A stretch of DNA of 64,000 nt from Scilla litardierei (Eukaryota; Streptophyta; Magnoliopsida; Asparagales; Asparagaceae): positions 102,222,037-102,286,036 of the forward strand of contig CM061139.1 of assembly GCA_030789695.1 (NCBI GenBank), given 5' to 3'. This document shows, piece by piece, positions 11,138 to 21,492 of the stretch. The notes beneath the pieces are model-generated. The model saw only the letters and a list, made by a program, of their open reading frames with translations. It had not been told where the DNA came from and did no database searches. Both the position numbers and the translations under genes were made by a program. How positions within the stretch are numbered: position 1 is the stretch's first letter; every line of letters begins with the position of its first letter.

Positions 11138-11500
11138 TATAGGCCGGCAACAGCGCGAGAGCGTGAGCTTGGTTCTACATTCAGTTGCAACTAGTTCATC
11201 CAAAATCTTATTCTAGCAATTTTGATACCGATGAACCACTTTTACGAAATATAGTGTGTAGCAGGAATTCCCCATTCCCTAGACGTCCTTTATTTGATTT
11301 GATATTTCTATACTTTGTCTGACGATTGTGACAGGATCGCCAAAGGCAAAATTTTCTCTCTTCTTAAATAGCCAGGTTGATTGGAGCAAGCACGGTCATT
11401 CGTCCTCCCTGTGTTCGATAACCCGCTCGCTGCTACACCGTGCACTTGTGGTAAAACTTCAACCGTTCTTTAGGGTTACATCCCGGAGCGACCAAGTTTT

Positions 11501-11518
11501 TGGCGCCGTTGCCGGGGA
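11501..11518 (+). other. Primer binding site (Athila/Tat type), element A
   Basis: TGGCGCCGTTGCCGGGGA lies six bases after the LTR end. It matches the primer site usual for Athila and Tat Gypsy elements, taken to pair with the 3' end of tRNA-Asp. Confidence 0.9.
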
Positions 11519-11550
11519 GGCGATTACGTTTGATCTTACGATCCTAGCTA

Positions 11551-11582
11551 TTTCTTATTATTATTATTATTATTATTATTTC
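11551..11582 (+). repeat. (TTA)n microsatellite in the element A leader
   Basis: About ten TTA/ATT units in the short stretch between the primer site and gag. Nothing else is recognisable between 11519 and 11651. Confidence 0.85.
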
Positions 11583-11651
11583 CATTTCTTTATTTTTACC
11601 TAACCCTTCCACGGTGCTAATCATTTCTTTGAAACTCTGTTTTCCCCGTGC

Positions 11652-14423
11652 ATGTACACGAGATCTACGGCGGACCCCGAAGCTATATTGTTTGATCCCG
11701 AGATCGAACGTACCGCGCGGAGACTTAGAGCGGAAAGGAGACAAAATCCGGAAGGGAGGTTTATGACCAACCCGGAAACTGCGGACCAATTAGCGGCAAG
11801 GATGGCGAGGATAATTTCTATTCGAGATAGGCTTCGGCCTACGACCTCTTCTACGACCTCATCCATTGCCATGCCGGAGTTGGCGGCTGACAAGAACTTC
11901 GAGCTTAAGACTGGACTAGTGGTTCTGATGCAGCAGGATCCATTTTATGGGAATGCCCATGAAAATCCTCACTACCACATCCAATTATTCTTGTCGAAGT
12001 GCGCCACATTCCAAATGCCGGGGGTCTCTATCGATGCCATCAGACTGCGTCTCTTCCCCTTCACGCTAAAGGACAAGGCACTCTATTGGTTGAGGACGCA
12101 GGCTGAGGGTGTTTTCACCACTTGGGACGAGTTGGCGAGTGCATTCATTGACAAGTTCTTTCCGCCCTCCAAGACGGTGAAGATTCGGAGCGCTCTCATG
12201 TCCTTCAAGAAAGGACCCCAAGAGACGCTCTATGAAGCTTGGGAGCGTTTTAAGGATCTGCAGCATCAATGCCCGCACCATAGCATTGAAGATTGGGAGC
12301 TAGTTCATAGCTTCTACAACGGTCTCCAACCGGGGACCAAACAAATTATTGATGCCGCGGCGAATGGTGCTATCTTGTCTAAGACTCCCGAGGAAGCTAC
12401 GGCCCTAATTGAGGAGATGGCCTTAAACAATCAACAATGGGGCGATGAGCGAGGACACTCTACGTCCTCCTTGAAGCCAACTAGTATCTATGAGGCGAAG
12501 GTCGTAGCGGAGCTTACAAGCAAGTTTGATTCTCTCCACAAGGTAGTGGAGAGACTGGAGAAGTTTATCACGGAGCCCCAAGGAACCCCTTCCACCCCCG
12601 CTCCAACGAACCAAATGTGTGATTGGCAAGACCAATCTCAAGCCATGTATGCGGGAGGAGAGCAAGGAGAAGGATCCTTGGAGCAAGTACAATATGTCAC
12701 GGGGAACCAAGGATATTGGGCCAATCCGGCCACAAGAAATCATCCCGGATTCTCTTACGTAAACAATGAAGGAGCTTTGAACCCGCCACAACAACCACCT
12801 CAACAAGTTCGACCACCACCACCCCAACAACAACACTATCCGCCGAGGGGGCCTCCACAACAAAATTTCCAACCGAAGCAACAAGTTCCACCATATAGGC
12901 CGCCCGGATACAACCAAGGGTGGAGGAATCAAAATCAAAACCCTCCACAAGCTCAACAACGATCCGACTTCGAAGCTAGAGTGGAGGCGTTTATGGTCGA
13001 GCAAAATAAGGTCAATGCTACCTTGAAGGCAGGGCAAGACTCCCTTAATACCGTTGTGGCTCAAATATCGGAGCAATTGGCGTTGCTCAATCGGAACACT
13101 CAACGATTGCCGGCGCAACCCGAGCAAAACCCACGGGGCAACACCGGCCACATCAATGCCGTAGTTGCTGTTACTACTAGAGGCGGGAAGGATACCACCC
13201 CCGCCATGATTCCTACCGAGGAGCCCGTGGAGGAAAGCTTGGAGCCAATTGAGCCTGTAGTTGAAGTTGATAAGGAGAAAGAGCCACAAGAAAAGGAGAA
13301 ATCTAGAGCGGAGCAATTGATTGAGGAAAGGCGCTTCATGCCACCGGTCCCATTTCCCCAAAGGCTTGCTAGAGCGAAAATGGAGAAAAGGCTAGCAAAG
13401 TTTCTCGAGTATCTTAGAGGAGTTAGCCTCAACATTCCCTTCCTCGACGCCATCGTGGAGATCCCCACATATGCTAAATTCTTAAAGGACTTGATTTCGG
13501 GGAGAAAGAGGAAGGAGAAGATTATGCTAGCCGAGGAGGGCTCTTGGTTCACCAAGAGAGAGAAGGAGCCGGCCAAATTTAAAGACCCGGGGAGTTTTCG
13601 GATTCCTTGCACCTTGGGCGGCGTCCCTATTCAAAAGGCGTTGGTAGATCTTGGGGCTAGTGTGAGCCTCATGCCTCTCTCCATGTTCTTAAGGCTAAAC
13701 ACCGGGACGAAGTTGAAACCTACCGACATGCGGATACAATTGGCCGATGGGCGAATAACAAGGCCGGTAGGGATCGCCGAAGACATCCCGCTACAAGTCC
13801 CGGGGGGAATATGCTTGCCATGTGACTTCGTGATCATGGACGTTAAGGAGGAGGGAGATACTTCATTGATACTTGGACGCCCGTTCCTCGCCACCGCCGA
13901 AATCATTGTCGACGTGCGCGAAGGTACCCTAACTTTAAATGTCGGCAACATCGAGGTGGAGCTTCACATTCCTAAGGCTATGAAACACATGCCTTACCAC
14001 GAGGAGCTTGACTACATGGACCTCCTTGATGAGGTGATAGAAGAGGCGATCCCCCACTCGATTGGCGCTCTATTCGATGAGGATTTCGAGGAAGGCCCGG
14101 ATTTAGGCCAAGATGAGAAGATAGATGATTCCCCCGACCTCTCCGCTAAAAATGATGAAGGCGACGCTGATGTCGCAAGGATTCGAGAGCTCTGCATGCT
14201 CTCGAAATTAAAGTCTCCGAAGAAATCCCCGCCGATACGGAAATCGGCGTCACCGGTGAAGCCGTTGACCGGAGCAAACGCTAGCTTGGGAGAGCCTCCC
14301 CCCAACACTATTCGAGACAAGAGACCACCGAGGGAGAACACGCCGCCGCAACTTCCGAATCCAAGCGTTCTCCCCGGAAAGTTTGATGGGTGCATCTCAT
14401 ATGCACCGAACATCCCGCATTAA
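11652..14423 (+). CDS. gag: Athila gag-protease polyprotein (923 aa)
   Basis: An uninterrupted frame. Residues about 85-290 form the Retrotrans_gag capsid-type domain (ALYWLRTQAEG, FIDKFFPP, YEAWERFKDL, HSFYNGL are typical). Residues about 370-470 are Pro/Gln-rich; residues 530-580 are acidic. A retropepsin-like domain follows at about 645-750, with VDLGASVSLM where Athila elements carry the active-site Asp, and LILGRPFLAT later. No CCHC knuckle is present, as is usual for Athila. The acidic, lysine-rich C-terminal tail ends at YAPNIPH. In a full Athila element RT-RNase H-integrase would continue here; instead the frame stops and a conserved hairpin follows 45 bases on. The frame is intact although its element lacks pol. 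Confidence 0.93.
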   Translation: MYTRSTADPEAILFDPEIERTARRLRAERRQNPEGRFMTNPETADQLAARMARIISIRDRLRPTTSSTTSSIAMPELAADKNFELKTGLVVLMQQDPFYGNAHENPHYHIQLFLSKCATFQMPGVSIDAIRLRLFPFTLKDKALYWLRTQAEGVFTTWDELASAFIDKFFPPSKTVKIRSALMSFKKGPQETLYEAWERFKDLQHQCPHHSIEDWELVHSFYNGLQPGTKQIIDAAANGAILSKTPEEATALIEEMALNNQQWGDERGHSTSSLKPTSIYEAKVVAELTSKFDSLHKVVERLEKFITEPQGTPSTPAPTNQMCDWQDQSQAMYAGGEQGEGSLEQVQYVTGNQGYWANPATRNHPGFSYVNNEGALNPPQQPPQQVRPPPPQQQHYPPRGPPQQNFQPKQQVPPYRPPGYNQGWRNQNQNPPQAQQRSDFEARVEAFMVEQNKVNATLKAGQDSLNTVVAQISEQLALLNRNTQRLPAQPEQNPRGNTGHINAVVAVTTRGGKDTTPAMIPTEEPVEESLEPIEPVVEVDKEKEPQEKEKSRAEQLIEERRFMPPVPFPQRLARAKMEKRLAKFLEYLRGVSLNIPFLDAIVEIPTYAKFLKDLISGRKRKEKIMLAEEGSWFTKREKEPAKFKDPGSFRIPCTLGGVPIQKALVDLGASVSLMPLSMFLRLNTGTKLKPTDMRIQLADGRITRPVGIAEDIPLQVPGGICLPCDFVIMDVKEEGDTSLILGRPFLATAEIIVDVREGTLTLNVGNIEVELHIPKAMKHMPYHEELDYMDLLDEVIEEAIPHSIGALFDEDFEEGPDLGQDEKIDDSPDLSAKNDEGDADVARIRELCMLSKLKSPKKSPPIRKSASPVKPLTGANASLGEPPPNTIRDKRPPRENTPPQLPNPSVLPGKFDGCISYAPNIPH

Positions 14424-14751
14424 TTGAAAATCATAGGGGGTCGAGCTCACGACCTTAAACGAGCACTTGTCGGGAGGCAACCCGACGGTTATTGCTTTAT
14501 TTTTACTTTTTCTTTATTTTTGTTGTAGAAATTTTTAGTGTTTTGAGTCGTTCGCCCAAAAATTTTGTGATAATGGGTCCTATTTTTCTTGACAGGAGAG
14601 GAGATAGGCAAATCCATCACGAGGAGGATGAACGAGACGACGAGGAGCGCCCAAGGAAGACGCTCGATGCCTAGGAGTAAGATGAAATCGACTTGAGGAA
14701 GAAAGACGGAGTTTAGAGCCCAAACGAAGACAAACAGCAGAACATAAGGCT
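14424..14751 (+). other. Post-gag spacer with conserved hairpin
   Basis: A non-coding spacer. The hairpin GTCGGGAGGCAACCCGAC at 14469-14486 has a perfect 6-bp stem. Its context (TCGAGCTCACGACCTTAAAC before it) matches the sequence just after the integrase end in element B (55943-55995, minus strand). In element A the whole pol has thus been lost between protease and this landmark. The remainder is AT-rich and then purine-rich, without a gene. Confidence 0.75.
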
Positions 14752-15077
14752 CACTCGGCCGAGTATACAAGTCACTCAGCCGAGTGCACAAGTTCGTCCG
14801 GCCGAGCCGCTCACGAACGAGGGAAGTCTGCTGTACCCAACTCTCTGTTTATTTTCCTAAATTCAGTATAACTGCTACTCGGCCGAGTATATATTTTCAC
14901 TCGGCCGAGTAAAACGGATACGTTCCTAAGGCGAGTCTTGCCGAGTAGCTTGAGCCACTCGGCCGAATGGACTTACTCCACTCGGCCGAGGCTGGCAAAG
15001 CCACTCGGCCGAAGCGTAAGCGGGGAGGATTTTCCATTGATCCCACTCGGCCGAGTGACCTAGTCACTCGGCCGAGT
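14752..15077 (+). repeat. Second ACTCGGCCGAGT array, upstream of ORF2 of element A
   Basis: Five perfect ACTCGGCCGAGT palindromes (about 14753, 14879, 14900, 15043 and 15066) and at least five imperfect ones. They repeat the motif of the LTR U3 array in the spacer between gag-protease and ORF2. The last copy ends 10 bp before a TATA-like box. Confidence 0.92.
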
Positions 15078-15086
15078 CGTAACTTT

Positions 15087-15099
15087 TATTATATAAGGG
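15087..15099 (+). promoter_or_regulatory. Candidate internal promoter for ORF2 (TATA-like)
   Basis: TATTATATAAGGG lies 10 bp after the last palindrome. It is followed by a 550-bp stretch that looks like a plant 5' UTR: first CT- and CCG-rich, then ordinary, ending at the ORF2 ATG (15646). Array, then TATA, then leader, then ORF repeats the order seen in the LTR. This suggests that ORF2 is transcribed from its own promoter rather than only from the LTR. It is inferred from sequence order alone. Confidence 0.5.
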
Positions 15100-15645
15100 G
15101 CTGAGGGGGGGCACGTTTTTCGAAACGCAAAAAACCCAATCGCTCGCCCGACCCTTCAGCTCCTCTCGCCCGCTCGCCTCGCTCGCGCCCTCACTCGCCA
15201 GACCACCGGTCGCCGTGCCGCCGCTCGGCCCGCCACCGCCGGTCGAGCACCGCCGCGCCTCGCCCGAGTCGCCGCCGGTGGCCTCCGCTCCGACCACCTC
15301 CGGTATCGCCTGTTTCGCCCTCTTTCCCCTCTTTTTGTGTATTTTTCGAGGATCCATGTGTTTAATGACCCCCAAACCCTAATCAATTTCTATATCTATC
15401 TAATATACCCCTAATGCTCCATACGTTTTGAATATTACCCGCTGATATCGCCATTTCATGCGCAGGTTGTTTTTGGGAGCTTAGGGGAGCCCATGGGAGC
15501 TTCTACGGACTGATTTGGGCTTCGCGGAGGCGCTATCTTCGCACTCTTCCATTGCTTAGCACTCGCGGCGTGTCGAGGTATACTCTTTCCTTTCTTTTGC
15601 ACACGCCGCACTTTTTACACTTTTCGGCGCGCGCTCGGGGCCTAT

Positions 15646-17721
15646 ATGCCGCCCCGGACACGGCCGTGGTCGAGGAGAGCTTCCGCCAAGCAGAAGCGGT
15701 CGGATGACGCCGGCCCCTCCCACGAGTTGGAGGACTCTCCTCCGCCCTCTCCCACACACCCCATCCACCCAGCACAGCCTGCAGGCCCCGCACACCCCGC
15801 ACAGCCTGCAGCGCCCACACAGCCCGTACAGCCCGCACAGCCACTCCCTGCCGCTCCACAGCCACCACCTCCGGCTCCACTGGTCGGGCCGCTCGGGATT
15901 ACGTTCCGAGACGACGCACACCGCGCCGTCTTCGAGCGTATCTCCCAGCGCTCGATCGTACCCTCCAGGTTTGCACACCTTGCTGACCTAGGACGCTTGG
16001 GGGTACTAGAGGGGATGCTCACGTTGTACGACAACGTGGGCTGGCGAGATTTCTTTCAGGTGTCGGTGGACACGTTTATCCATCCGACACTTGAGGTACT
16101 TAGTTCGATCGCCCGGACCGACGAGGGATGCTCGTTTCAGTTCATGGACCGGGAGTGCCAGGTCACTCTCGATATGATGAGAGCATTTTTCTCGTGGCCC
16201 GCTGTCCCCGGAGCCAATCGTGGTTACGGTCCCACCCATATCCCCCCACCTTCCTTCGATGCCGGTGCCTTCTGGGCCCGGATTATGGGTCTTCACGCTG
16301 CCTTTGACCCTAGTAGGGCCAAAGCCTCGGCCATTGTCCATCCCTGCCTCCGTATTGCTCAGCGCCTTATGGCGACGACCTTTTTGGCCAGATATGAGCC
16401 GGGCACGATGTCTACGCCGGAGCTCTACATGCTCTACGCGATGACCCGTCCCAGAGCTATATCTAGGGATGGCGATGAGCTTGTCCCCACCGTCGTGATT
16501 GATGTCGCGGCTTGGTTTTTGGACCGCATCATTGTATCGGTGGGCGCTCGCTCACCGATATGCTGTGGCGGCTTGATCACCTTGCTTGCCCTTATGACCG
16601 GCGAGGACTTCCCTGACGACCTGCGACGAGTATCGGGCCCCACTTCTTTGTCGATCGATGTTATGGCCCGGATGAAGATGCTTCGTCCGCACGGTGAGCG
16701 TCACTGGGTCTGGTTGCACGGCCCTTACGGTGCCGATTACATGATTCTTCCGAGCCCAGCTCGGACTCAGATTTCACCAGCCCACGTCGACTGGCTCCCT
16801 GCGATGGATGTTCTCATCCCCGCTGCTTATGTGCTCGAGGCCGAGGAGGCCGAGCAGGCCCACGCTGCCCCCGCAGACCCTGTTGCACCTGCCGAGCCTG
16901 CCGCCCCTGTTGACCCCGTGGCCCCTCAGCCTATACCTGATGTTTCCGCTGCTCCTGACACCTCTGTCCCCACCTCTGTCAGTGTCGGGAGTACCTTAGC
17001 TGATCCCACCTCCACTGCTTCCGCGGCTGTCACCACCACCACTGGCCCTCTGTCTGCTGAGCCTGTTTCTTCTGCACCACCCGAGCGCCCGCCGACCATA
17101 GTTGAGTGTGGAGAGCCCTCTGTTTCCACTGTTGCTGTATTTTCCGAGAGTGTCGTGGCGTCTGTCCACACTTCTGTGCCACTGACCTCTCTGGCCGCCT
17201 CGCTGCCACTTTTGCACTCTTCTTTCGTTGCCGCTGCCTCCACTTCTCACCAGCCGGTGCCCCGGCCTCACACTGAGGCCAGGCCCACATTTGCGAGCGC
17301 AGCGCCTTTCGTTCCCTTCCCCGCTGAGCCCGTCACATACGCGACCCGAGTACGCCAGCCCCGCCCTGCACAGCCCCGCCCGGTGCGTCCCTCTGCACCA
17401 CCTCCCCCTGACACTGTACTTCAGAGCATTCGTGCTCTAGAGGGGGCGGTGAGTGGCCTCCGAGGCGACCTTAGGACCCTGTCCTCCACCGTCTCTGCGA
17501 TGGCTGACCGCTTCGACCTGCTCCCGCAGATTCACTACTGTCTTACCCAGGTCCTGGAGCGTCTCCCCCGCGTACCGCCACCCACCCAGCAGGTTCCCAC
17601 CCACACTTCCACACACACTCAGCCTGCTACCACTTCCACACCAACACCCACTCAGCGGCCTGTCCAGCCACCACCACCACTTCCGCCTCAGGACGGAGAC
17701 GGCGCAGCACCACCTTCTTAG
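15646..17721 (+). CDS. Athila ORF2 (envelope-position protein, 691 aa)
   Basis: An intact frame starting MPPRTRPWSRR with a basic N-terminus, a Pro/Ala repeat region (residues 45-85), then a globular part (about 85-390). The globular part resembles the plant Athila ORF-1 family found downstream of pol in Athila elements (ITFRDDAHRAVFERI, GWRDFF, TLDMMRAFFSWP, HVDWLPAMDVLIPA). Residues 395-691 are Pro/Ser/Thr-rich and low-complexity, ending PPQDGDGAAPPS. No convincing signal peptide or transmembrane helix is visible. The position is that of env in retroviruses, but an envelope role for the family is unproven. An intact frame in a pol-less element suggests recent descent from a functional source. 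Confidence 0.88.
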   Translation: MPPRTRPWSRRASAKQKRSDDAGPSHELEDSPPPSPTHPIHPAQPAGPAHPAQPAAPTQPVQPAQPLPAAPQPPPPAPLVGPLGITFRDDAHRAVFERISQRSIVPSRFAHLADLGRLGVLEGMLTLYDNVGWRDFFQVSVDTFIHPTLEVLSSIARTDEGCSFQFMDRECQVTLDMMRAFFSWPAVPGANRGYGPTHIPPPSFDAGAFWARIMGLHAAFDPSRAKASAIVHPCLRIAQRLMATTFLARYEPGTMSTPELYMLYAMTRPRAISRDGDELVPTVVIDVAAWFLDRIIVSVGARSPICCGGLITLLALMTGEDFPDDLRRVSGPTSLSIDVMARMKMLRPHGERHWVWLHGPYGADYMILPSPARTQISPAHVDWLPAMDVLIPAAYVLEAEEAEQAHAAPADPVAPAEPAAPVDPVAPQPIPDVSAAPDTSVPTSVSVGSTLADPTSTASAAVTTTTGPLSAEPVSSAPPERPPTIVECGEPSVSTVAVFSESVVASVHTSVPLTSLAASLPLLHSSFVAAASTSHQPVPRPHTEARPTFASAAPFVPFPAEPVTYATRVRQPRPAQPRPVRPSAPPPPDTVLQSIRALEGAVSGLRGDLRTLSSTVSAMADRFDLLPQIHYCLTQVLERLPRVPPPTQQVPTHTSTHTQPATTSTPTPTQRPVQPPPPLPPQDGDGAAPPS

Positions 17722-19665
17722 GCACCCTTGATGCCATCGATTATTCCTGCCGTTGTGCTGCCCGTTTCTGCTGGGTCCTGCTGCATTTTTGCCCCCCCTC
17801 CCCTCACTTATTTTGGGTTTCTCATTCAGATCGTATCCTTATATATCTTTTTTTGGGAGAGAGGGAGAGTTTTGGTGCCCCACCTTTATATATGTATCAC
17901 TCCTATCTGTGCATGCATCATGTCCACATCATATTTTTCGTTTCTTTTTTTTCATTTATTTTCCTTTTTTTCCCCTTCATGCATGCATCCTCACTTACCC
18001 CTCACACTTCTTGTCTCTCGGTGTGCCACACTTTGCACATTGAGGACACTGTGCCATTTAGCTTGGGGGAGTGAGTTCTCACGTTCTTTTTCGGTTTGCC
18101 ACCTTTATTTTTATTTTTTCACGTCATTCTTCGCTTTTGCACTTATTTTTCATCATTTTTCTTTTATTTTGCCATGCATCACGTTTTTCTTATTTTTCTG
18201 TGTGCCGCATTGTAAATAGTTCTATTTTCCCTTTATCTTTATTTCTTTCTTTTTCATCTCATGCTAGAGATGATTTTTCTGTGATGATGATGACGTGGAG
18301 TTAGCTTATTCTATATGCATGCTTTATTTGTCATGTCTTAGACTTTATTTTTGATATCATATGCTATGACTTGCCTTGCATCTAGAGATAGTAACCCACA
18401 CTTTTTCCACATGAAAATGGATGAAATTTTATTATTAGCTGAGTCTGAATATTCATATGTATGCTATCACAGAAAACACACCAAGATTCACGCATTGAAT
18501 GCATATATCTGGAGTACTGATTTCTTTTCCTATATCACTTCTATATGCATGAATTGTACATTTCACTTCAGGATGATTGAATGATGTTAGCTATGATAAA
18601 TCTGGATTAGTTAGCTTTTTTGTGATCGAAACTGAGTAGATTAGATTACCCTGCTGAAGTTGTTGTGCATGTCTTATAGAGTGAACCGAGTGATATATTT
18701 ATTTCTTTCTCCACAAATCTTGAACATCATTTCTCTACTTTTAAAATCATTGGTGAATCTCCCCTTAGCGATTCTATTATATGGCATTTCCCCCGCTACT
18801 AATTCCTAGCTCCAAATTTCTTATTCAAAAAAAAGAGAGAGAAAAGAGAAAATATTCTTGTATATCATTATCTCTCCTTGAGTTGGGATCGTTGTGTATA
18901 TATGCTATTGCTTCAAAAAAAAGGAGAAAAAAGAAAAGAGGAAAAATCCTCAATAAAAGATCCCATCTCACTTTCTTTCTTTCTCTTCTCTTTTCGTTGC
19001 TTTTGGAGCTTTATAAAAATGGGGATGTAAATATTTTTTTATGCCACCACGCTTATAGATAAGCTTGGGGGAGGGGATCCATTGATGTGTGAGAGAGTGA
19101 CTACTTGACGTTGCACGACAACCTAGGCTAAGTAATATTCTATACTCAATGAGATTATTTTTAGCTTTACGACATCCAGAAATCTAAGCCTAGCATTCAT
19201 ATCATGAAATCCATACTTTTCTATTCTCTCTATTCTATAGTGTGGTACTCTTATACTCCGGATAGAAAGCATTCAATTGAAAAGTGTGTGATCTGTGATT
19301 TGTATACCGCTTTAAATGATTCAGACGATGTTAATTCTAAGATTATTCCGTTTTTCACGATTATATTGTTGTTCGTGGGTTTTCTATTTCTATTTGCACT
19401 ATTATACTATGATATCAAAATAAAATTCTTTGACATGTGTTTTTCGTTCAGTGCATGCTATATGAGTAAGCGGAACCCACGTCCTGAGGAAATGATCTAG
19501 CAGCCTACCTCATCGCTTCTTTCTTTCTTCTTTATTTTTATTTCGTTTTTCATTCTTCTCCGTTTTTCATTCTTCATTCTTCGCCGTTTTCACTTTTCGA
19601 ATCCACCGGGTTCGCCTTTTACTTATCTTCCTCGAGGACGAGTAAGAGGCAAGCTTGGGGGATTT
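17722..19665 (+). other. 3' region of element A with repeated polypurine-like motifs
   Basis: Nearly 2 kb of T-rich, largely pyrimidine sequence without a credible gene. Three copies of AGCTTGGGGGA occur: 18060-18070, 19062-19072 and the true polypurine tract at 19652-19662, just before the 3' LTR. The first follows TTGAGGACACTGTG, a context known from Athila elements. Small ORFs here are compositional. Confidence 0.75.
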
Positions 19666-21487
19666 TGATCACTCCTTATTTTACACTTTTTTACCGCATG
19701 TTTGCATGCCATTTAGATCGCCCAAATCATGTTTTTTCACGATATATCGACGATATTGCGATGCTTTTCACGATTTGTTGTTTTTGTCGCATTTCAGGTG
19801 ATTTGGCGCGATTTGGAGTGATCTCGAGATGCGCTTACTCCAGAGGGTCACCGACGACCTCCCCATGGGGTATTTTTGCTGTTGGAGAGGAGCGGAAGAA
19901 GAACGGACGTCGCAGGAGCGACGAGGAGGCCAAAACAAGCAATCTGGGCATTTTTAGTGTCCCACTCGGCCGAGTGGAGGAGCCACTCGGCCGACCAGCG
20001 AGACACCGCTCGGCCGACCAGATCAGACACGATTCCTATGTGCACTCGGCCGAGCGACGGAGACCACATCGGCCGAGTGACGAGACCCCGTCCTCCCGAG
20101 TGGCGCCCAGACGAAGCCATTCAAAAATCGCCATGTTACTGTTTTTCGGCTGCCTGAGCTTTAGAAGACCCACTCGGCCGAGTGGATAATCCCGACCGCC
20201 CGAGTACCATGAAGCCATCGGCCGAGTGACGACAACTCACTCGGCCGAGCAGCCCCCGAAGTGAAGACCCCTGAAGATCGAGACTTACTGGAAATTTACA
20301 GGGTTTTCACTCGGCCGAGCGACTTTTGTCACTCGGCCGATTGCGACGCGCTGCCTGTAGCGAAAATTGCGGAAAACAGGCTGCGCAGGGGTATTTTGGT
20401 CACAGTTTTTGGACGATTTTGAGGGGTATTTAACCCCTGTTTTTACCCTAGTTTTGAGAGCTTTTCTCTTAGATTTTTGTAGCCTTTTTTAGATTAGCTT
20501 TTTAGTTTTATTCTTGAGATTGGAGAGGAGACAAAATTGGATTTTTGTTGGATTAATTGAAGAACTCCATTGGTTTGCTTCTCTCTTCTCTAAAAATTCT
20601 ATTTTTATTGCATATCTCAATATTGTGATGAATTCTATTGCTTATTTCATTGATTATTTTTGTGATCTTGCTATGAATTGTGAGTAGTCGCCACGTCTTG
20701 GGGCGTGGGGATGAACCCTACAAGCCCTATTTCATAATTGTGATGAATTGGTAGGAATTTTGCTAGAATTGCTATTAGGAATTAGATTGGGATCAATTTA
20801 CTACGGACGGCTAGGAATTCACATCGATTGGGATTTGCAAGAGATTGGATCCCAATTCGATAGGAAACCCTAGAAATCCGAATTGGGTTGGAATCGAATT
20901 TCCGTAGTATCGGTTTGCAAGAGATTGGACCGATACTAGGGTTTCCGGTTGCAATTCCGCGCCAATACCCGTTTGCAAGAGATTGGACGGGTAGGAACTA
21001 TCCCAAACTAGGTCGCGGACCGAGTTTGCAAGAGATTGGGCTCGGTGCGCGATTGAACGATGATGTTGATCCTAATGCTAGCTTCCCTAGGCTAGGGTTT
21101 GCAAGAGATTGGGCCCGAACCTAGGATAGCTATAGGCCGGCAACAGCGCGAGAGCGTGAGCTTGGTTCTACATTCAGTTGCAACTAGTTCATCCAAAATC
21201 TTATTCTAGCAATTTTGATACCGATGAACCACTTTTACGAAATATGGTGAGTAGCGGGAATTCCCCATTCCCTAGACGTCCTTTATTTGATTTGATATTT
21301 CTATACTTTGTCTGACGATTGTGACAGGATCGCCAAAGGCAAAATTTTCTCTCTTCTTAAATAGCCAGGTTGATTGGAGCAAGCACGGTCATTCGTCCTC
21401 CCTGTGTTCGATAACCCGCTCGCTGCTACACCGTGCACTTGCGGTAAAACTACAACCGTTCTTTAGGGTTACATCCCGGAGTGACCA
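19666..21487 (+). mobile_element. 3' LTR of element A
   Basis: Preceded by AAGCTTGGGGGATT (polypurine tract) and followed by the CCTTT target duplication. Same length and content as the 5' LTR, including the palindrome array (19962-20343), TATA-like box and hairpin array (20823-21130). A few substitutions separate the two LTRs, for example a G-to-A that weakens the outermost pairs of HP5. Confidence 0.95.
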
Positions 21488-21492
21488 CCTTT
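21488..21492. repeat. Target-site duplication CCTTT (right) of element A
   Basis: Repeats 9668-9672. The following CGCAAAG continues the S2 pol sequence interrupted at 9667. Confidence 0.95.

Larger units (their letters stand above)
9673..11494 (+). mobile_element. 5' LTR of element A
   Basis: Starts TGATCACTCC, ends GGAGCGACCA, and matches 19666-21487 throughout. U3 contains the ACTCGGCCGAGT array (9969-10350) followed by a TATA-like box. The downstream 650 bp, probably R-U5, contains the five constant-loop hairpins. Small ORFs inside (for example 9549-10196 and 10895-11131) follow these repeats and have no recognisable product. Confidence 0.95.
9673..21487 (+). mobile_element. Athila-type LTR retrotransposon A (complete, pol-less)
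   Basis: An 11,815-bp element with LTRs of 1,822 bp each (9673-11494 and 19666-21487), an Athila-type primer site, gag-protease ORF, spacer, Athila ORF2, long 3' region and polypurine tract. It is flanked by a perfect CCTTT duplication. The LTRs begin TGATCACTCC and end TCACTCC-complement plus CA, and differ only at scattered bases, so insertion is recent. RT, RNase H and integrase are entirely absent, so it must have moved with enzymes from another element. It sits inside the pol of S2 in opposite orientation. Confidence 0.95.

Noticed and set aside
12423..13361. 312-codon frame antisense to gag of element A
   Set aside because: Shadow of the GC-rich gag-protease frame; hydrophobic Leu-rich composition is a by-product.
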